DNA from: Chitinophagales bacterium
GTDB lineage: Bacteria > Bacteroidota > Bacteroidia > Chitinophagales > JAHDHT01
Assembly (NCBI GenBank): GCA_020631175.1
Contig: JAHDHT010000056.1
Coordinates: forward strand, 6,596-15,066
Length of the DNA: 8,471 nucleotides
Direction: 5' to 3'
A program made the position numbers and the translations under genes. The notes under the pieces were generated by a model. It saw only the letters and a list, made by a program, of their open reading frames with translations, ran no database searches and was not told the DNA's origin. Positions 1 through 6,626 of this stretch are shown here, piece after piece; within the stretch, counting starts at the first letter, position 1, and every line of letters starts with the position of its first letter.

Positions 1-243
1 ACGAGAATGAAGGCGGGAACTGCCCAAAAATTATGTCTTAATATGATTTCTACCACTGTAATGATAAAATTGGGACGTATTGAGGGGAATAGAATGGTAG
101 ATATGCAATTAAGCAATGAAAAGCTAGTAGACAGAGGTACTAAGATGGTGATGGATCATCATCGAGTAGACTATGAGATTGCCAAAAAACATTTATTAAT
201 GCACGGAAGTGTCAGAAAAGCAAAAGAAGTCGCTATTGAGTAA
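1..243 (+). CDS. murQ: N-acetylmuramic acid 6-phosphate etherase MurQ, C-terminal part (5' truncated by the window)
   Basis: The reading frame is open from base 1 and ends at the TAA at 241-243, giving the last 80 residues of a protein usually near 270-300 residues long. MurQ cleaves the D-lactyl ether of MurNAc-6-phosphate in the cytoplasm to give GlcNAc-6-phosphate and lactate, a step in peptidoglycan recycling. The visible part starts with TRMKAGTAQK, followed by LNMISTTVMIKLG and a GN.MVDMQ.SN.KL.DR stretch. These are the conserved C-terminal SIS-domain motifs of the family as I know them. The final 30 or so residues (around HRVDYEIAKKHL) fit the small helical C-terminal domain of MurQ. 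The next gene starts 37 bases downstream on the same strand with no terminator seen between them, so the two may be co-transcribed. The assignment is firm despite the truncation. Confidence 0.93.
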   Translation, partial: TRMKAGTAQKLCLNMISTTVMIKLGRIEGNRMVDMQLSNEKLVDRGTKMVMDHHRVDYEIAKKHLLMHGSVRKAKEVAIE

Positions 244-280
244 TCTTTAATCGACATTTTTTGTAATATAGACTCAGTAA

Positions 281-853
281 ATGCATACTATAGAACCATA
301 TTATAACTGGCGTGATTTGTACGTTGCTTCTGAGGATAAAAGGTCTCCATTTTACGGCCGGGTTTATGATGAATTCAAGTTTCATCAAAAGATTTATAAT
401 TACTTCATCCATCCGCAATGGGATAATTTTGGTTCTCCTACATTGTATGTAAAAGTAATATACGTCGATTACATTCAGAATGTCGCTATTCTTGAATTTT
501 TAGGTGAATGGAATGATTGCATAAACAACGATATCATGATTTTAAAGCGAAATCTGATCGATCCAATGATGGAAGAAGAAATTTCAAAATTCATTTTAGT
601 CGGTGAAAATATTTTAAACCTTCATGTAGAAGAAAATGACTATTACGAAGAATGGTATCAGGATGTAGCAGATGAGGATGGATGGATAAGCATTCTTAAC
701 TTACGCGAACATATTCAGGAAGAACTTCAGAATGCCGGAATTCACTACTATATGAATTTTGGGAAATATTTTCAGTTTCCGGAATGGAGAACATTAAGAC
801 CTGAGCATGTAAAAGATAATATAGAGCAAAGAATGATGTTCTTGCTCGAATAA
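281..853 (+). CDS. Conserved-looking hypothetical protein, 190 aa, soluble
   Basis: I do not recognise this protein and assign no function. The start is the ATG at 281, the first ATG after the murQ stop. The protein has no signal peptide and no membrane segment, so it is probably cytoplasmic. It is rich in aromatic residues (YYNWRDLY at residues 7-14, HYYMNFGKYFQFPEW at 155-169) and in acidic residues, with EENDYYEEWYQD around 117-128. The composition suggests a folded globular domain with alternating strands (residues 53-75) and a helix-rich C-terminal part. It follows murQ by 37 bases on the same strand, which hints at co-transcription, but nothing in the sequence links it to sugar recycling. 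It ends 11 bases before the stop of the convergent GT2 gene. Codon use is like its neighbours and argues for a real gene. Confidence 0.8.
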   Translation: MHTIEPYYNWRDLYVASEDKRSPFYGRVYDEFKFHQKIYNYFIHPQWDNFGSPTLYVKVIYVDYIQNVAILEFLGEWNDCINNDIMILKRNLIDPMMEEEISKFILVGENILNLHVEENDYYEEWYQDVADEDGWISILNLREHIQEELQNAGIHYYMNFGKYFQFPEWRTLRPEHVKDNIEQRMMFLLE

Positions 854-867
854 GTAAATGCTACTTA
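851..867. other. Short inverted repeat carrying both convergent stop codons
   Basis: Perfect 6-bp arms TAAGTA (851-856) and TACTTA (862-867) flank a 5-base spacer. The left arm contains the TAA stop of the 190-residue protein and the right arm contains the complementary-strand TAA stop of the GT2 gene. No T-run follows on either strand and the stem is AT-rich, so it is a weak hairpin and not a convincing intrinsic terminator. It is the only structure seen between these convergent genes. Confidence 0.35.
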
Positions 868-1563
868 CCATCTGTTCATTCGCATCAACTTACCTAACAT
901 CTTGACACCTGTGAAGAAACTCTGTCCTTTACTCATGGTATCTTCAGTATATATCACTTTGATTGGGTACTCAAGAAAGTCAGATTTATTGAGCTTTATA
1001 TATCTAATCATTTCAACACTGAATTCGAAGCCATTGAAGTTCAGTCTTGATTGTTTTGCAAATTTCTTTGTAAATGCCTTCATACCTGATTGACTGTCAG
1101 TTACTTTCACGCCAGTCAGGAAATAAGTAATCCAATTAGCTATTTTGTTATAGAATATTCTGGAAGTGGGAATATCGTTCTCTTTATCAATAAATCTTGA
1201 TCCAATAACGATATCTACTTTTTCTTCAACCAGCATTTTTACAAGATTCATTACATCTTCTGGTTGATGTTGATGATCTGCATCCATGGTAACTATATAA
1301 TCAGCACCTCTTCTTACCGAATAATCGATTCCTGTTTGTGTTGCTGCTCCGGCACCAAGGTTTATAACATGCTCGAGTACGTTTACACCAAATTCTGATG
1401 CAACTTTGTTTGTATCATCCATACTTCCATCGTCCACGACAACGATATTTTCGAAACCCAGATTTAAGAGCTTGCTAAGAACTCCACCAATACGGGTAGA
1501 TTCATCTTTTGCAGGAATTACGATAAATGTTTTATGAAGTAAATCTTTTATCAAATGCTTCAA
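865..1563 (-). CDS. GT2-family glycosyltransferase, polyprenyl-phosphate sugar synthase (DPM1-like) type
   Basis: This 232-residue protein is a single GT-A fold domain. Enzymes of this branch transfer a sugar from a nucleotide donor to a polyprenyl phosphate at the cytoplasmic membrane face. Visible motifs in order: FIVIPAKDE (13-21) at the first strand, VVVDDGSMDDT (41-51) for nucleotide binding, DADHQH (94-99) as the metal-binding DxD equivalent, GSRF (121-124), DSQSGMKAF (156-164), GFEFSVEM (178-185) and SKGQSFF (211-217). The C-terminus has no membrane segments, unlike GtrB-type enzymes, so it must associate peripherally or with a partner. There is no ATG before the first motif. The only usable starts are TTG codons, and I take the one at 1563, 6 bases after the TAA of the upstream gene and in the same frame as it. 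It is the last gene of a three-gene operon with the GT-C pair. The sugar and exact lipid acceptor cannot be read from sequence. Confidence 0.88.
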   Translation of the reverse strand: MKHLIKDLLHKTFIVIPAKDESTRIGGVLSKLLNLGFENIVVVDDGSMDDTNKVASEFGVNVLEHVINLGAGAATQTGIDYSVRRGADYIVTMDADHQHQPEDVMNLVKMLVEEKVDIVIGSRFIDKENDIPTSRIFYNKIANWITYFLTGVKVTDSQSGMKAFTKKFAKQSRLNFNGFEFSVEMIRYIKLNKSDFLEYPIKVIYTEDTMSKGQSFFTGVKMLGKLMRMNRW

Positions 1564-1569
1564 TGTTGG

Positions 1570-3159
1570 TTATTTAATGCGGTAGATAGCATAAGTACCA
1601 GCCGTATGGATATCACCGAAAACTTCGTATTTATAGGACGTTTGACCAGTGTTGGAAGTAACTTTAACTATACGATTTGTACCTAAAAGTTCAAGTTTTT
1701 CATTTTGATACAGAAAACGCATAAAATCAAGAAATTTCTTCTCAACCGACTTTTCCGGTGTCTTATCAATACGATACAACTTCAAATTTACTAAAATATA
1801 TCTAAAGCCATTGACTTTCAAGACTTCAGCTATTTCTGTACTTGAGTTATACCGGTTTTTCAATCCATCATAATAGGCTAATAAATTATCTGTTAAGATT
1901 CGTTCATTGTTTTTCTTTATAAAGAATGGAAACATTGTACCCACACTGTAAACTAATGATTCTTCGTCCCGATTAATACGTTTTATAGCATTATTGATTC
2001 CGGGAAAATAGGTTTGGATAACTTGTTCTTTGTCATACAAACCTGTTTGATATTTCACTACCGGAGCATCATATATATGAACTCCTGCTGTTGCATCTAC
2101 CTGATAAATATTTGATATTCTCAACACCAGTGAAAATACTAGCCATATGATTGTGGAACTTATAAAAACAGAAAATAATGTCTTTCCAAACCAATCTTCC
2201 TTCCAGGTATTTCTAAACGCATACATTATAAGCAAGATCGTTAAAGGAATCATCAAATAGCCATACCATATAATTCCAACAGCCAATAAAAACCATAAAA
2301 AAGTAAATAAAAAAGTAAGACTGACTAATGCCTTTAACAAAGTCGATTTATGACTAATTCCTGTCATAACCATAAGGTAAAGACCAACAAATAACAGAAA
2401 TAAAATTGGATAGGTTACCGCATCTTTTTCTCCTGAAATGGAAGAGAAAAGACTATTAATTGGTTGATAAATTTGGTATAGAACGGAGTAGATAGAGGCT
2501 ATTGTGTTTCCACTGAAATTTTCAGAAGCCGGATAATCCGCTAAATATTGCTGCAAATTTTCCTGATTAACATTTACTCTTTGAATTTTTTCTTTTACTA
2601 AAACACCATTTGATGTACTTATTATTAATAGAAACAAAGATCCAAGAATAACTGTAAAACCAAGTATAGGTTTTCTTCTAAAAACAAATAATAAAATCAA
2701 GGGGATAAATAGTAAAAGAAAATAGCCTATTTCAACATAATACCCGTCAACATTAGAATTTAAACTGGTATCATATGGTAAAGTCAGGTACCTTGGAAGT
2801 AAGCTTTCATAGCCAAGATAACGTTGAATTTCTTCACGTATAGCATTACTTTTTGTCCGCTTAGGTTTTGCCTGTTGAGCTGATTTATTTTGATTCTGAG
2901 CTTTTGAAGCGGGCTGCTTTTTTGCTTGCTGTTTTTGTGCAGCCTTTTTATTCTTTGCCGCTTGTTGTGCCTTTAGGTTTTGTCCTTTTTTATTCTGAGG
3001 ATTATTCTTTTTCGGTGTAGCTTTTTTCTGATTATTATTTTGTGCTATTAATTCAGATTCGAAATTCGAAAAATCGTTCTTTGCAAACGAATTCAAATTG
3101 ATTATTGAAATCAGAAACAAACAAACTATAAATGCTATTTTTCTTTTCAATTCTTGCAT
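1570..3159 (-). CDS. Signal-peptide-bearing membrane protein resembling the C-terminal half of a GT-C glycosyltransferase
   Basis: This is a 529-residue protein. Residues 1-26 form a signal peptide: n-region ELKRK, hydrophobic core to about residue 20, likely cleavage after SFA. Residues 41-106 are a low-complexity Lys/Gln/Asn/Ala linker. Six hydrophobic segments follow, at about 142-160, 165-182, 250-267, 272-296, 297-315 and 328-346. Positive residues at 161-163, 270-276 and 315-326 place the intervening loops in the cytoplasm, so both the linker and residues 350-529 would be periplasmic. The C-terminal domain (YSVGTMFPFF at 404-413, GFRYILVNLK at 451-460 followed by DKTPEK) resembles the soluble tail of PMT/ArnT-like GT-C enzymes. 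The ATG comes one base after the stop of the GT-C N-half gene, so translation is probably coupled. Taken alone the protein has no catalytic first-loop region. I infer that it completes the upstream protein. The family assignment is by pattern recognition only. Confidence 0.75.
   Translation of the reverse strand: MQELKRKIAFIVCLFLISIINLNSFAKNDFSNFESELIAQNNNQKKATPKKNNPQNKKGQNLKAQQAAKNKKAAQKQQAKKQPASKAQNQNKSAQQAKPKRTKSNAIREEIQRYLGYESLLPRYLTLPYDTSLNSNVDGYYVEIGYFLLLFIPLILLFVFRRKPILGFTVILGSLFLLIISTSNGVLVKEKIQRVNVNQENLQQYLADYPASENFSGNTIASIYSVLYQIYQPINSLFSSISGEKDAVTYPILFLLFVGLYLMVMTGISHKSTLLKALVSLTFLFTFLWFLLAVGIIWYGYLMIPLTILLIMYAFRNTWKEDWFGKTLFSVFISSTIIWLVFSLVLRISNIYQVDATAGVHIYDAPVVKYQTGLYDKEQVIQTYFPGINNAIKRINRDEESLVYSVGTMFPFFIKKNNERILTDNLLAYYDGLKNRYNSSTEIAEVLKVNGFRYILVNLKLYRIDKTPEKSVEKKFLDFMRFLYQNEKLELLGTNRIVKVTSNTGQTSYKYEVFGDIHTAGTYAIYRIK
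2842..3039 (-). other. Lys/Gln/Asn/Ala-rich low-complexity linker in the GT-C C-half gene
   Basis: Codons for residues 41-106 of the signal-peptide protein encode almost only K, Q, N, A, P and S, with runs such as KKNNPQNKKGQ and AAQKQQAKKQ. There are no acidic or aromatic residues in this segment, so it carries a strong positive charge and is predicted to be disordered. It lies after the signal peptide and before the first membrane segment, which puts it in the periplasm next to the membrane. The underlying DNA mixes synonymous codons (AAA/AAG, CAA/CAG, GCA/GCT/GCG), so it is not a recent simple-repeat expansion. Confidence 0.8.
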
Positions 3160-3160
3160 T

Positions 3161-4846
3161 TTACTTTTTCGAATTCTTATAATTCTGATATTTCTGATTC
3201 ATCTTCTGAATACTGACATTAGGGCCGGTAGGCTTACCGTTTAATATTGCATTAATATCTGTCTTTTTTGTCTCTGAATAATTTTTCACAAGCCAAGGAA
3301 AGAACGGAATTATAGTAAACAATAAATAAATAAGACCGTGTTTTATTTCTTTAACCGACTTTTCTCTATCCTTCAAAAGAATATAAACAATTAAAGCTAT
3401 ACCAGCCGCAAGCATGACCCATTGCTGCCACCAAGCACCAATATGATATTGCCTTAAATCACCAAGATTATCCAGTTTAAACAGTAAAACTGCGAATACC
3501 GATAAACAGAAGATCCCAAGAAAACCATACTTTCCGGCATGTAAAAACCACATAGCAGCAACAACCGAAAAGAAAATAAACAAAGCCGTTAACTTAATAC
3601 CTAAAGCGAAGCCTGTTAACAGACCAAGAAGAATAAGATATGGAGGAGCAATCTGTCGAAGTTTTTCGATGAGTGAATTATTTGATGCTTTTTCAATCCA
3701 TTTGGGAAGTAAGGCATCTGCTTTATCAAGCTTATTTTCTTCATTTTCATGTTCAGGAGATTTCCACACTAAGAATAACATTACTATGCACAGCAGCATG
3801 AAAAGCAGCCCTAAATCCACTTTCAATTCTTTACTTGATTGATGAATAATAGTCGGCATTAAGTAAAACACACTCAAACTGAGTAATACAAGATTAATAT
3901 TCAGTTTCAGCCAATTTCGACCGATCCAAAACATTACCAGAAGAGAAAGTAATCCTCCCAACGCACTTAAAGCTAAAGCGTACTCAGTTGAGTAAAACAT
4001 TATAAAACCCAAAGACATAAACAATGACCAATTGTAGGGCTGATAACCTTGAACCAAACCTGAATAATCGTTAATAAGCGATGGAAGATTCATGTATAGT
4101 GTTAAGGCGTCAAAACCTGTTGGTATAGGTCTTATTATCTGCGTAAAGTTTATACTTATTATAATAATCAATAAGCTAAAGCTTAAGGCACCTAACCAGT
4201 TAAAATCTTCACTGACAACTATAGGTTTTAGTAAAAGGTTTTTAAGGAATTGGAGGTTAGCTTTATAGTCTAAACCTAAAATTAACAGGCAAACTGGCCA
4301 TAGAATAAAATCCCTTAAGAGACCGAAAATTCCTAAATAAAACAAAATGGTAACAAGTGTTGCTATTCCAATTGCTATTTGAATGAGAGAAGTTGCAATA
4401 GACTGACCGTTAATTTTGAAGAGACCAAAAATCCATCGACCTAATGATCTGCAAACCATTACAATGAACAATAATGAAAGCGATAATCTTAATACTTTAA
4501 ACAAAAAGAAACCAAGATTATTAAGAGTAAAAGTATCGAACTCTATAAATTTCGAAATCTGCCCTTGATAAGCATACATACTTACATACATGAAGAGTAT
4601 CATGGTTAAGTAAGGAATTATCCAGGTTAACCATTTTTTTTGTTTCCTGAAAAACCCAATATATACGCCAATAGTAAAAAGTATTGTAGTCAGTAGATAA
4701 AAGACAGAAAGCCCTGTATATCTGAAATTTTCGAAAGAGAGCCATATTAAGGGATGTTTTTGCCAATAATCCAGCATAATAAACAAGACCCAAAATAGCG
4801 CGAATGCTATAGCAATTATCTTATATAATAAGTTGACAGACTTCAT
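3161..4846 (-). CDS. Polytopic membrane protein resembling the N-terminal half of a GT-C (PMT/ArnT-like) glycosyltransferase
   Basis: Starting at the ATG at 4846, this 561-residue protein has about 12-13 hydrophobic segments between residues 8 and 519. The loop after the segment at 214-238 contains TGFDALTLYMNLPSL (243-257) and then PYNWSLFMSLGF (270-281). This matches the Asp-bearing extracytoplasmic loop of GT-C enzymes that use polyprenyl-linked sugar donors. ELKVDLGLLF (340-349) and GFALGIKLTALF (412-423) resemble other conserved stretches of that fold. The last membrane segment ends in PFFPWLVKNYSETKK (514-528), a point where related single-chain enzymes normally continue. Here the chain stops after a basic tail at 561. 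An acidic-to-basic cytoplasmic loop lies at 363-395. A TTG further upstream (4945) would add 33 residues, but a promoter element lies inside that stretch, so I prefer 4846. It is the first gene of the operon with the C-half and GT2. Sugar and acceptor are unknown. Confidence 0.78.
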   Translation of the reverse strand: MKSVNLLYKIIAIAFALFWVLFIMLDYWQKHPLIWLSFENFRYTGLSVFYLLTTILFTIGVYIGFFRKQKKWLTWIIPYLTMILFMYVSMYAYQGQISKFIEFDTFTLNNLGFFLFKVLRLSLSLLFIVMVCRSLGRWIFGLFKINGQSIATSLIQIAIGIATLVTILFYLGIFGLLRDFILWPVCLLILGLDYKANLQFLKNLLLKPIVVSEDFNWLGALSFSLLIIIISINFTQIIRPIPTGFDALTLYMNLPSLINDYSGLVQGYQPYNWSLFMSLGFIMFYSTEYALALSALGGLLSLLVMFWIGRNWLKLNINLVLLSLSVFYLMPTIIHQSSKELKVDLGLLFMLLCIVMLFLVWKSPEHENEENKLDKADALLPKWIEKASNNSLIEKLRQIAPPYLILLGLLTGFALGIKLTALFIFFSVVAAMWFLHAGKYGFLGIFCLSVFAVLLFKLDNLGDLRQYHIGAWWQQWVMLAAGIALIVYILLKDREKSVKEIKHGLIYLLFTIIPFFPWLVKNYSETKKTDINAILNGKPTGPNVSIQKMNQKYQNYKNSKK

Positions 4847-4877
4847 ATTAAATGCAAATAGCTCCGATTTGAAAGCG

Positions 4878-4885
4878 CAAAAGTA
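4878..4885 (-). promoter_or_regulatory. Bacteroidota-type -7 promoter element for the GT-C/GT2 operon
   Basis: The minus strand reads TACTTTTG, an exact match to the Bacteroidota -7 consensus TAnnTTTG. It ends 31 bases before the ATG at 4846, which leaves room for a leader of roughly 25 bases. No good TTG-type -33 element is visible about 20 bases upstream of it. The position, in the 203-base gap between divergent operons (4847-5049), supports 4846 as the start of the GT-C gene. I found no equally good element for the rightward operon in the same gap. Confidence 0.5.
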
Positions 4886-4954
4886 AGGATATATCTGCGC
4901 ATTTTTGAAGAATAATTCTTTATCCTTTCCGAAATCTTTGCCCAATTGATGCTA

Positions 4955-4970
4955 CAAATGTTTTCAAATG
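4955..4970. repeat. Direct repeat CAAATG-tttt-CAAATG in the divergent intergenic region
   Basis: Two copies of CAAATG start 10 bp apart, so they face the same side of the helix. They lie between the two divergent operons, about 70 bp upstream of the leftward -7 element and 80 bp before the rightward start. A regulator site is possible, but the repeat is short and the region is AT-rich, so chance is a reasonable explanation. Confidence 0.2.
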
Positions 4971-5049
4971 GTTGAATACGGGGATAATAATCCATAAAAA
5001 GGGTATAAATTGCAGTAGATTATGTTAAAAGGCATATTTATTGGTGATT

Positions 5050-5487
5050 ATGTTTACTGAAATGCTCAATTTTGAATTTGAAATATATCAATGGCTTGTT
5101 CCAATGGTCGGGATTTTCTTTATCGCTCGAACCATTATTCAATTCATTCGAAAAAGACGCAATGTTCAAAATACCATAATCTGGTTAACCTTTTGGATTA
5201 GCATCATTCTTTTAGCTGTAATCCCAAATTTTATAGCTGAAAACATGGCTAAAGTCTTGGGTTTCAAAGATGTTGTTAATGCAGTAATATTTGTAGCCTT
5301 AGGCATGTTATTCGTGTTTATTTATTTCTTATCATCAACTATTGAAAAATTAGAATTTCAATTAGCCAACCTCGTGAGAAAAATGGCTATTTATAAAAAT
5401 GAATTAAACGATGATCATAAGATTGTGGATATAAATTTGGAAGAAGAAGAAAAAAAGGGAGAGGCCGGAAGGGAAAAGACTGCCTGA
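5050..5487 (+). CDS. DUF2304-like small integral membrane protein
   Basis: This is a 145-residue protein from the ATG at 5050. In-frame TTG (5041) and GTG (5044) codons lie just upstream but would add only three residues. Three membrane segments sit at about residues 12-32, 42-61 and 76-96, with a basic loop RKRRN (34-38) between the first two. A charged amphipathic helix of about 97-118 follows, then an acidic and basic tail ending in EEEEKKGEAGREKTA. Size, three-helix layout and the post-membrane helix fit the DUF2304 family (PF10066), whose members commonly lie beside GT2 polyprenyl-sugar synthases. The function of the family is not established, and a role as membrane partner of a GT is inference. 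It heads a rightward operon, and its stop is 17 bases before the first GT4 gene. The 3' end contains a slippery heptamer, entered separately. Confidence 0.75.
   Translation: MFTEMLNFEFEIYQWLVPMVGIFFIARTIIQFIRKRRNVQNTIIWLTFWISIILLAVIPNFIAENMAKVLGFKDVVNAVIFVALGMLFVFIYFLSSTIEKLEFQLANLVRKMAIYKNELNDDHKIVDINLEEEEKKGEAGREKTA
5451..5457 (+). other. Candidate -1 frameshift heptamer A AAA AAG
   Basis: In the frame of the DUF2304 gene the codons read GAA AAA AAG GGA, so bases 5451-5457 form A AAA AAG in the correct phase for -1 tandem slippage, as in E. coli dnaX. After a -1 shift the frame has no stop and reaches the ATG at 5505 of the GT4 gene in frame, bypassing the TGA at 5485-5487. A purine-rich GGAAGAAGAAG stretch lies just upstream. 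No strong downstream hairpin is seen, only a 4-bp AGGC/GCCT pairing (5462-5465 with 5482-5485). Confidence 0.35.
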
Positions 5488-5504
5488 CCGATGTTAAAGA
5501 TGTT

Positions 5505-6626
5505 ATGAAGATTCTTTTTGTTCTAGAAAATTATTTTCCAAATGTAGGTGGGGTTGAAACACTTTTTAAAGCCTTACTGGAAAAGCTTGCTGATAATGGG
5601 CATCAGGTAACACTTATCACTACCCTGCTGGATAAAAACTCCCCTGAATTTGAAGAAAGGGGAAATCTAAAGATTTATCGTTACCCATATAAAAACCGTT
5701 ATCGTTTTACTTTTTTTGCTTTTCTTCCGGTAATTAAGCATTCGAAAGATTGTGATTTAATTCATACCACCTCTTACAATGCCGGTTTACCTGCCTGGTT
5801 AGGTTCGCTTATTCATAGAAAAAAAGTAGTGATCACTTTCCATGAAGTTTGGGGGAAATTATGGTTTAAACTACCCTATTTCCCGTTTTCTATGGCATTA
5901 AGCCATTTTATGTTTGAACAAATGTTACTTAAGCTTCCTTATGAAAGATTTATAGCCGTTTCTAATGCTACAAAAAAGAACCTGCAAGACTATGGAGTAA
6001 AGGAAAAAAAGATCAGTCGAATTTATAATGGATTAGATTATAAGTGGATTGAAGGTCTTAAGAAAAATCATCCGGGTAGTAAGCATAAAAAATTCACAGT
6101 TACTTATTATGGTCGATTAGGTATATCGAAAGGATTAAATTTAATTATCGAAGCTGCCGATATTCTAAAAAGCAAATTTGCAGATCGGTTTCATTTTAAA
6201 CTAGTATTACCAAGACATCCAAGAAATATTTTCGATCGTATTATGCATGAGATGGAAATGAAAAAACTCGATGACTTCATTTCATTATATCATAATTTAG
6301 AGACTGATGAGCTGGTTCACGAACTAAAATCATCTAATGCTATTATGATTCCTTCATATAGTGAGGGATTTTGTTTTGCGGCAGCCGAAAGTATAGCTTT
6401 AGATTTACCGGTTATATCCTCAGGCAGAGCTGCTTTAAAAGAAGTAGTTAGTGGTAAGTTTATTACTATGGAAAATCAGGATGGAGAAAGTCTGGTAAAC
6501 GCAATACTAGAAGCTGAAAAAGGTAATTGGGAAGAAAAACCTATTAGATACTTTAAACTGGAAGACACGATTAAAGCTTATCTTGAGTTATACCGAGAAA
6601 TTTTACCTGAAAAAAGTAAGCTGTAA
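5505..6626 (+). CDS. GT4-family glycosyltransferase (first of two)
   Basis: This 373-residue protein has the two Rossmann domains of a GT-B retaining glycosyltransferase. The N-terminus MKILFVLENYFPNVGGVE (1-18) carries the glycine-rich acceptor-side loop. ITFHE (110-114) and FIAVSNATKKNL (149-160) are typical of the N-domain. The C-domain opens with YYGRLGISKG (201-210), where R204 and K209 would contact the donor phosphates. PSYSEGFCFAAAE (283-295) supplies the E-x7-E motif with E287 and E295. There is no signal peptide or membrane segment, so it acts in the cytoplasm, probably at the membrane face, on a nucleotide-sugar donor. It follows the DUF2304 gene by 17 bases and precedes the second GT4 gene by 2 bases, so they are almost certainly one transcript. 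The donor sugar and acceptor cannot be told from sequence. Confidence 0.92.
   Translation: MKILFVLENYFPNVGGVETLFKALLEKLADNGHQVTLITTLLDKNSPEFEERGNLKIYRYPYKNRYRFTFFAFLPVIKHSKDCDLIHTTSYNAGLPAWLGSLIHRKKVVITFHEVWGKLWFKLPYFPFSMALSHFMFEQMLLKLPYERFIAVSNATKKNLQDYGVKEKKISRIYNGLDYKWIEGLKKNHPGSKHKKFTVTYYGRLGISKGLNLIIEAADILKSKFADRFHFKLVLPRHPRNIFDRIMHEMEMKKLDDFISLYHNLETDELVHELKSSNAIMIPSYSEGFCFAAAESIALDLPVISSGRAALKEVVSGKFITMENQDGESLVNAILEAEKGNWEEKPIRYFKLEDTIKAYLELYREILPEKSKL

Noticed and set aside
233..418. Open frame of 61 codons on the minus strand
   Set aside because: It lies opposite the better supported 190-residue gene and has no recognisable protein features. It is a shadow frame.
902..1093. Open frame of 63 codons on the plus strand
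   Set aside because: It is antisense to the conserved C-terminal part of the GT2 gene and has no family resemblance.
3157..3201. Simple recent frameshift breaking one GT-C gene into two
   Set aside because: The second gene starts with a full signal peptide and linker, and its frame is closed by a TGA 13 codons upstream of the ATG. This looks like an established gene boundary, not a single-base error.
4521..4793. Open frame of 90 codons on the minus strand inside the GT-C N-half gene
   Set aside because: It is a different frame of the same strand over clear membrane-protein coding sequence. Its product looks like a frame-shifted version and not an independent gene.
4950..5049. A Bacteroidota -7 box for the rightward DUF2304 operon
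   Set aside because: Candidates such as TATAAATTG (about 5003-5011) and TATGTTTA (overlapping the start) do not match TAnnTTTG at a sensible distance, so I did not annotate a promoter.
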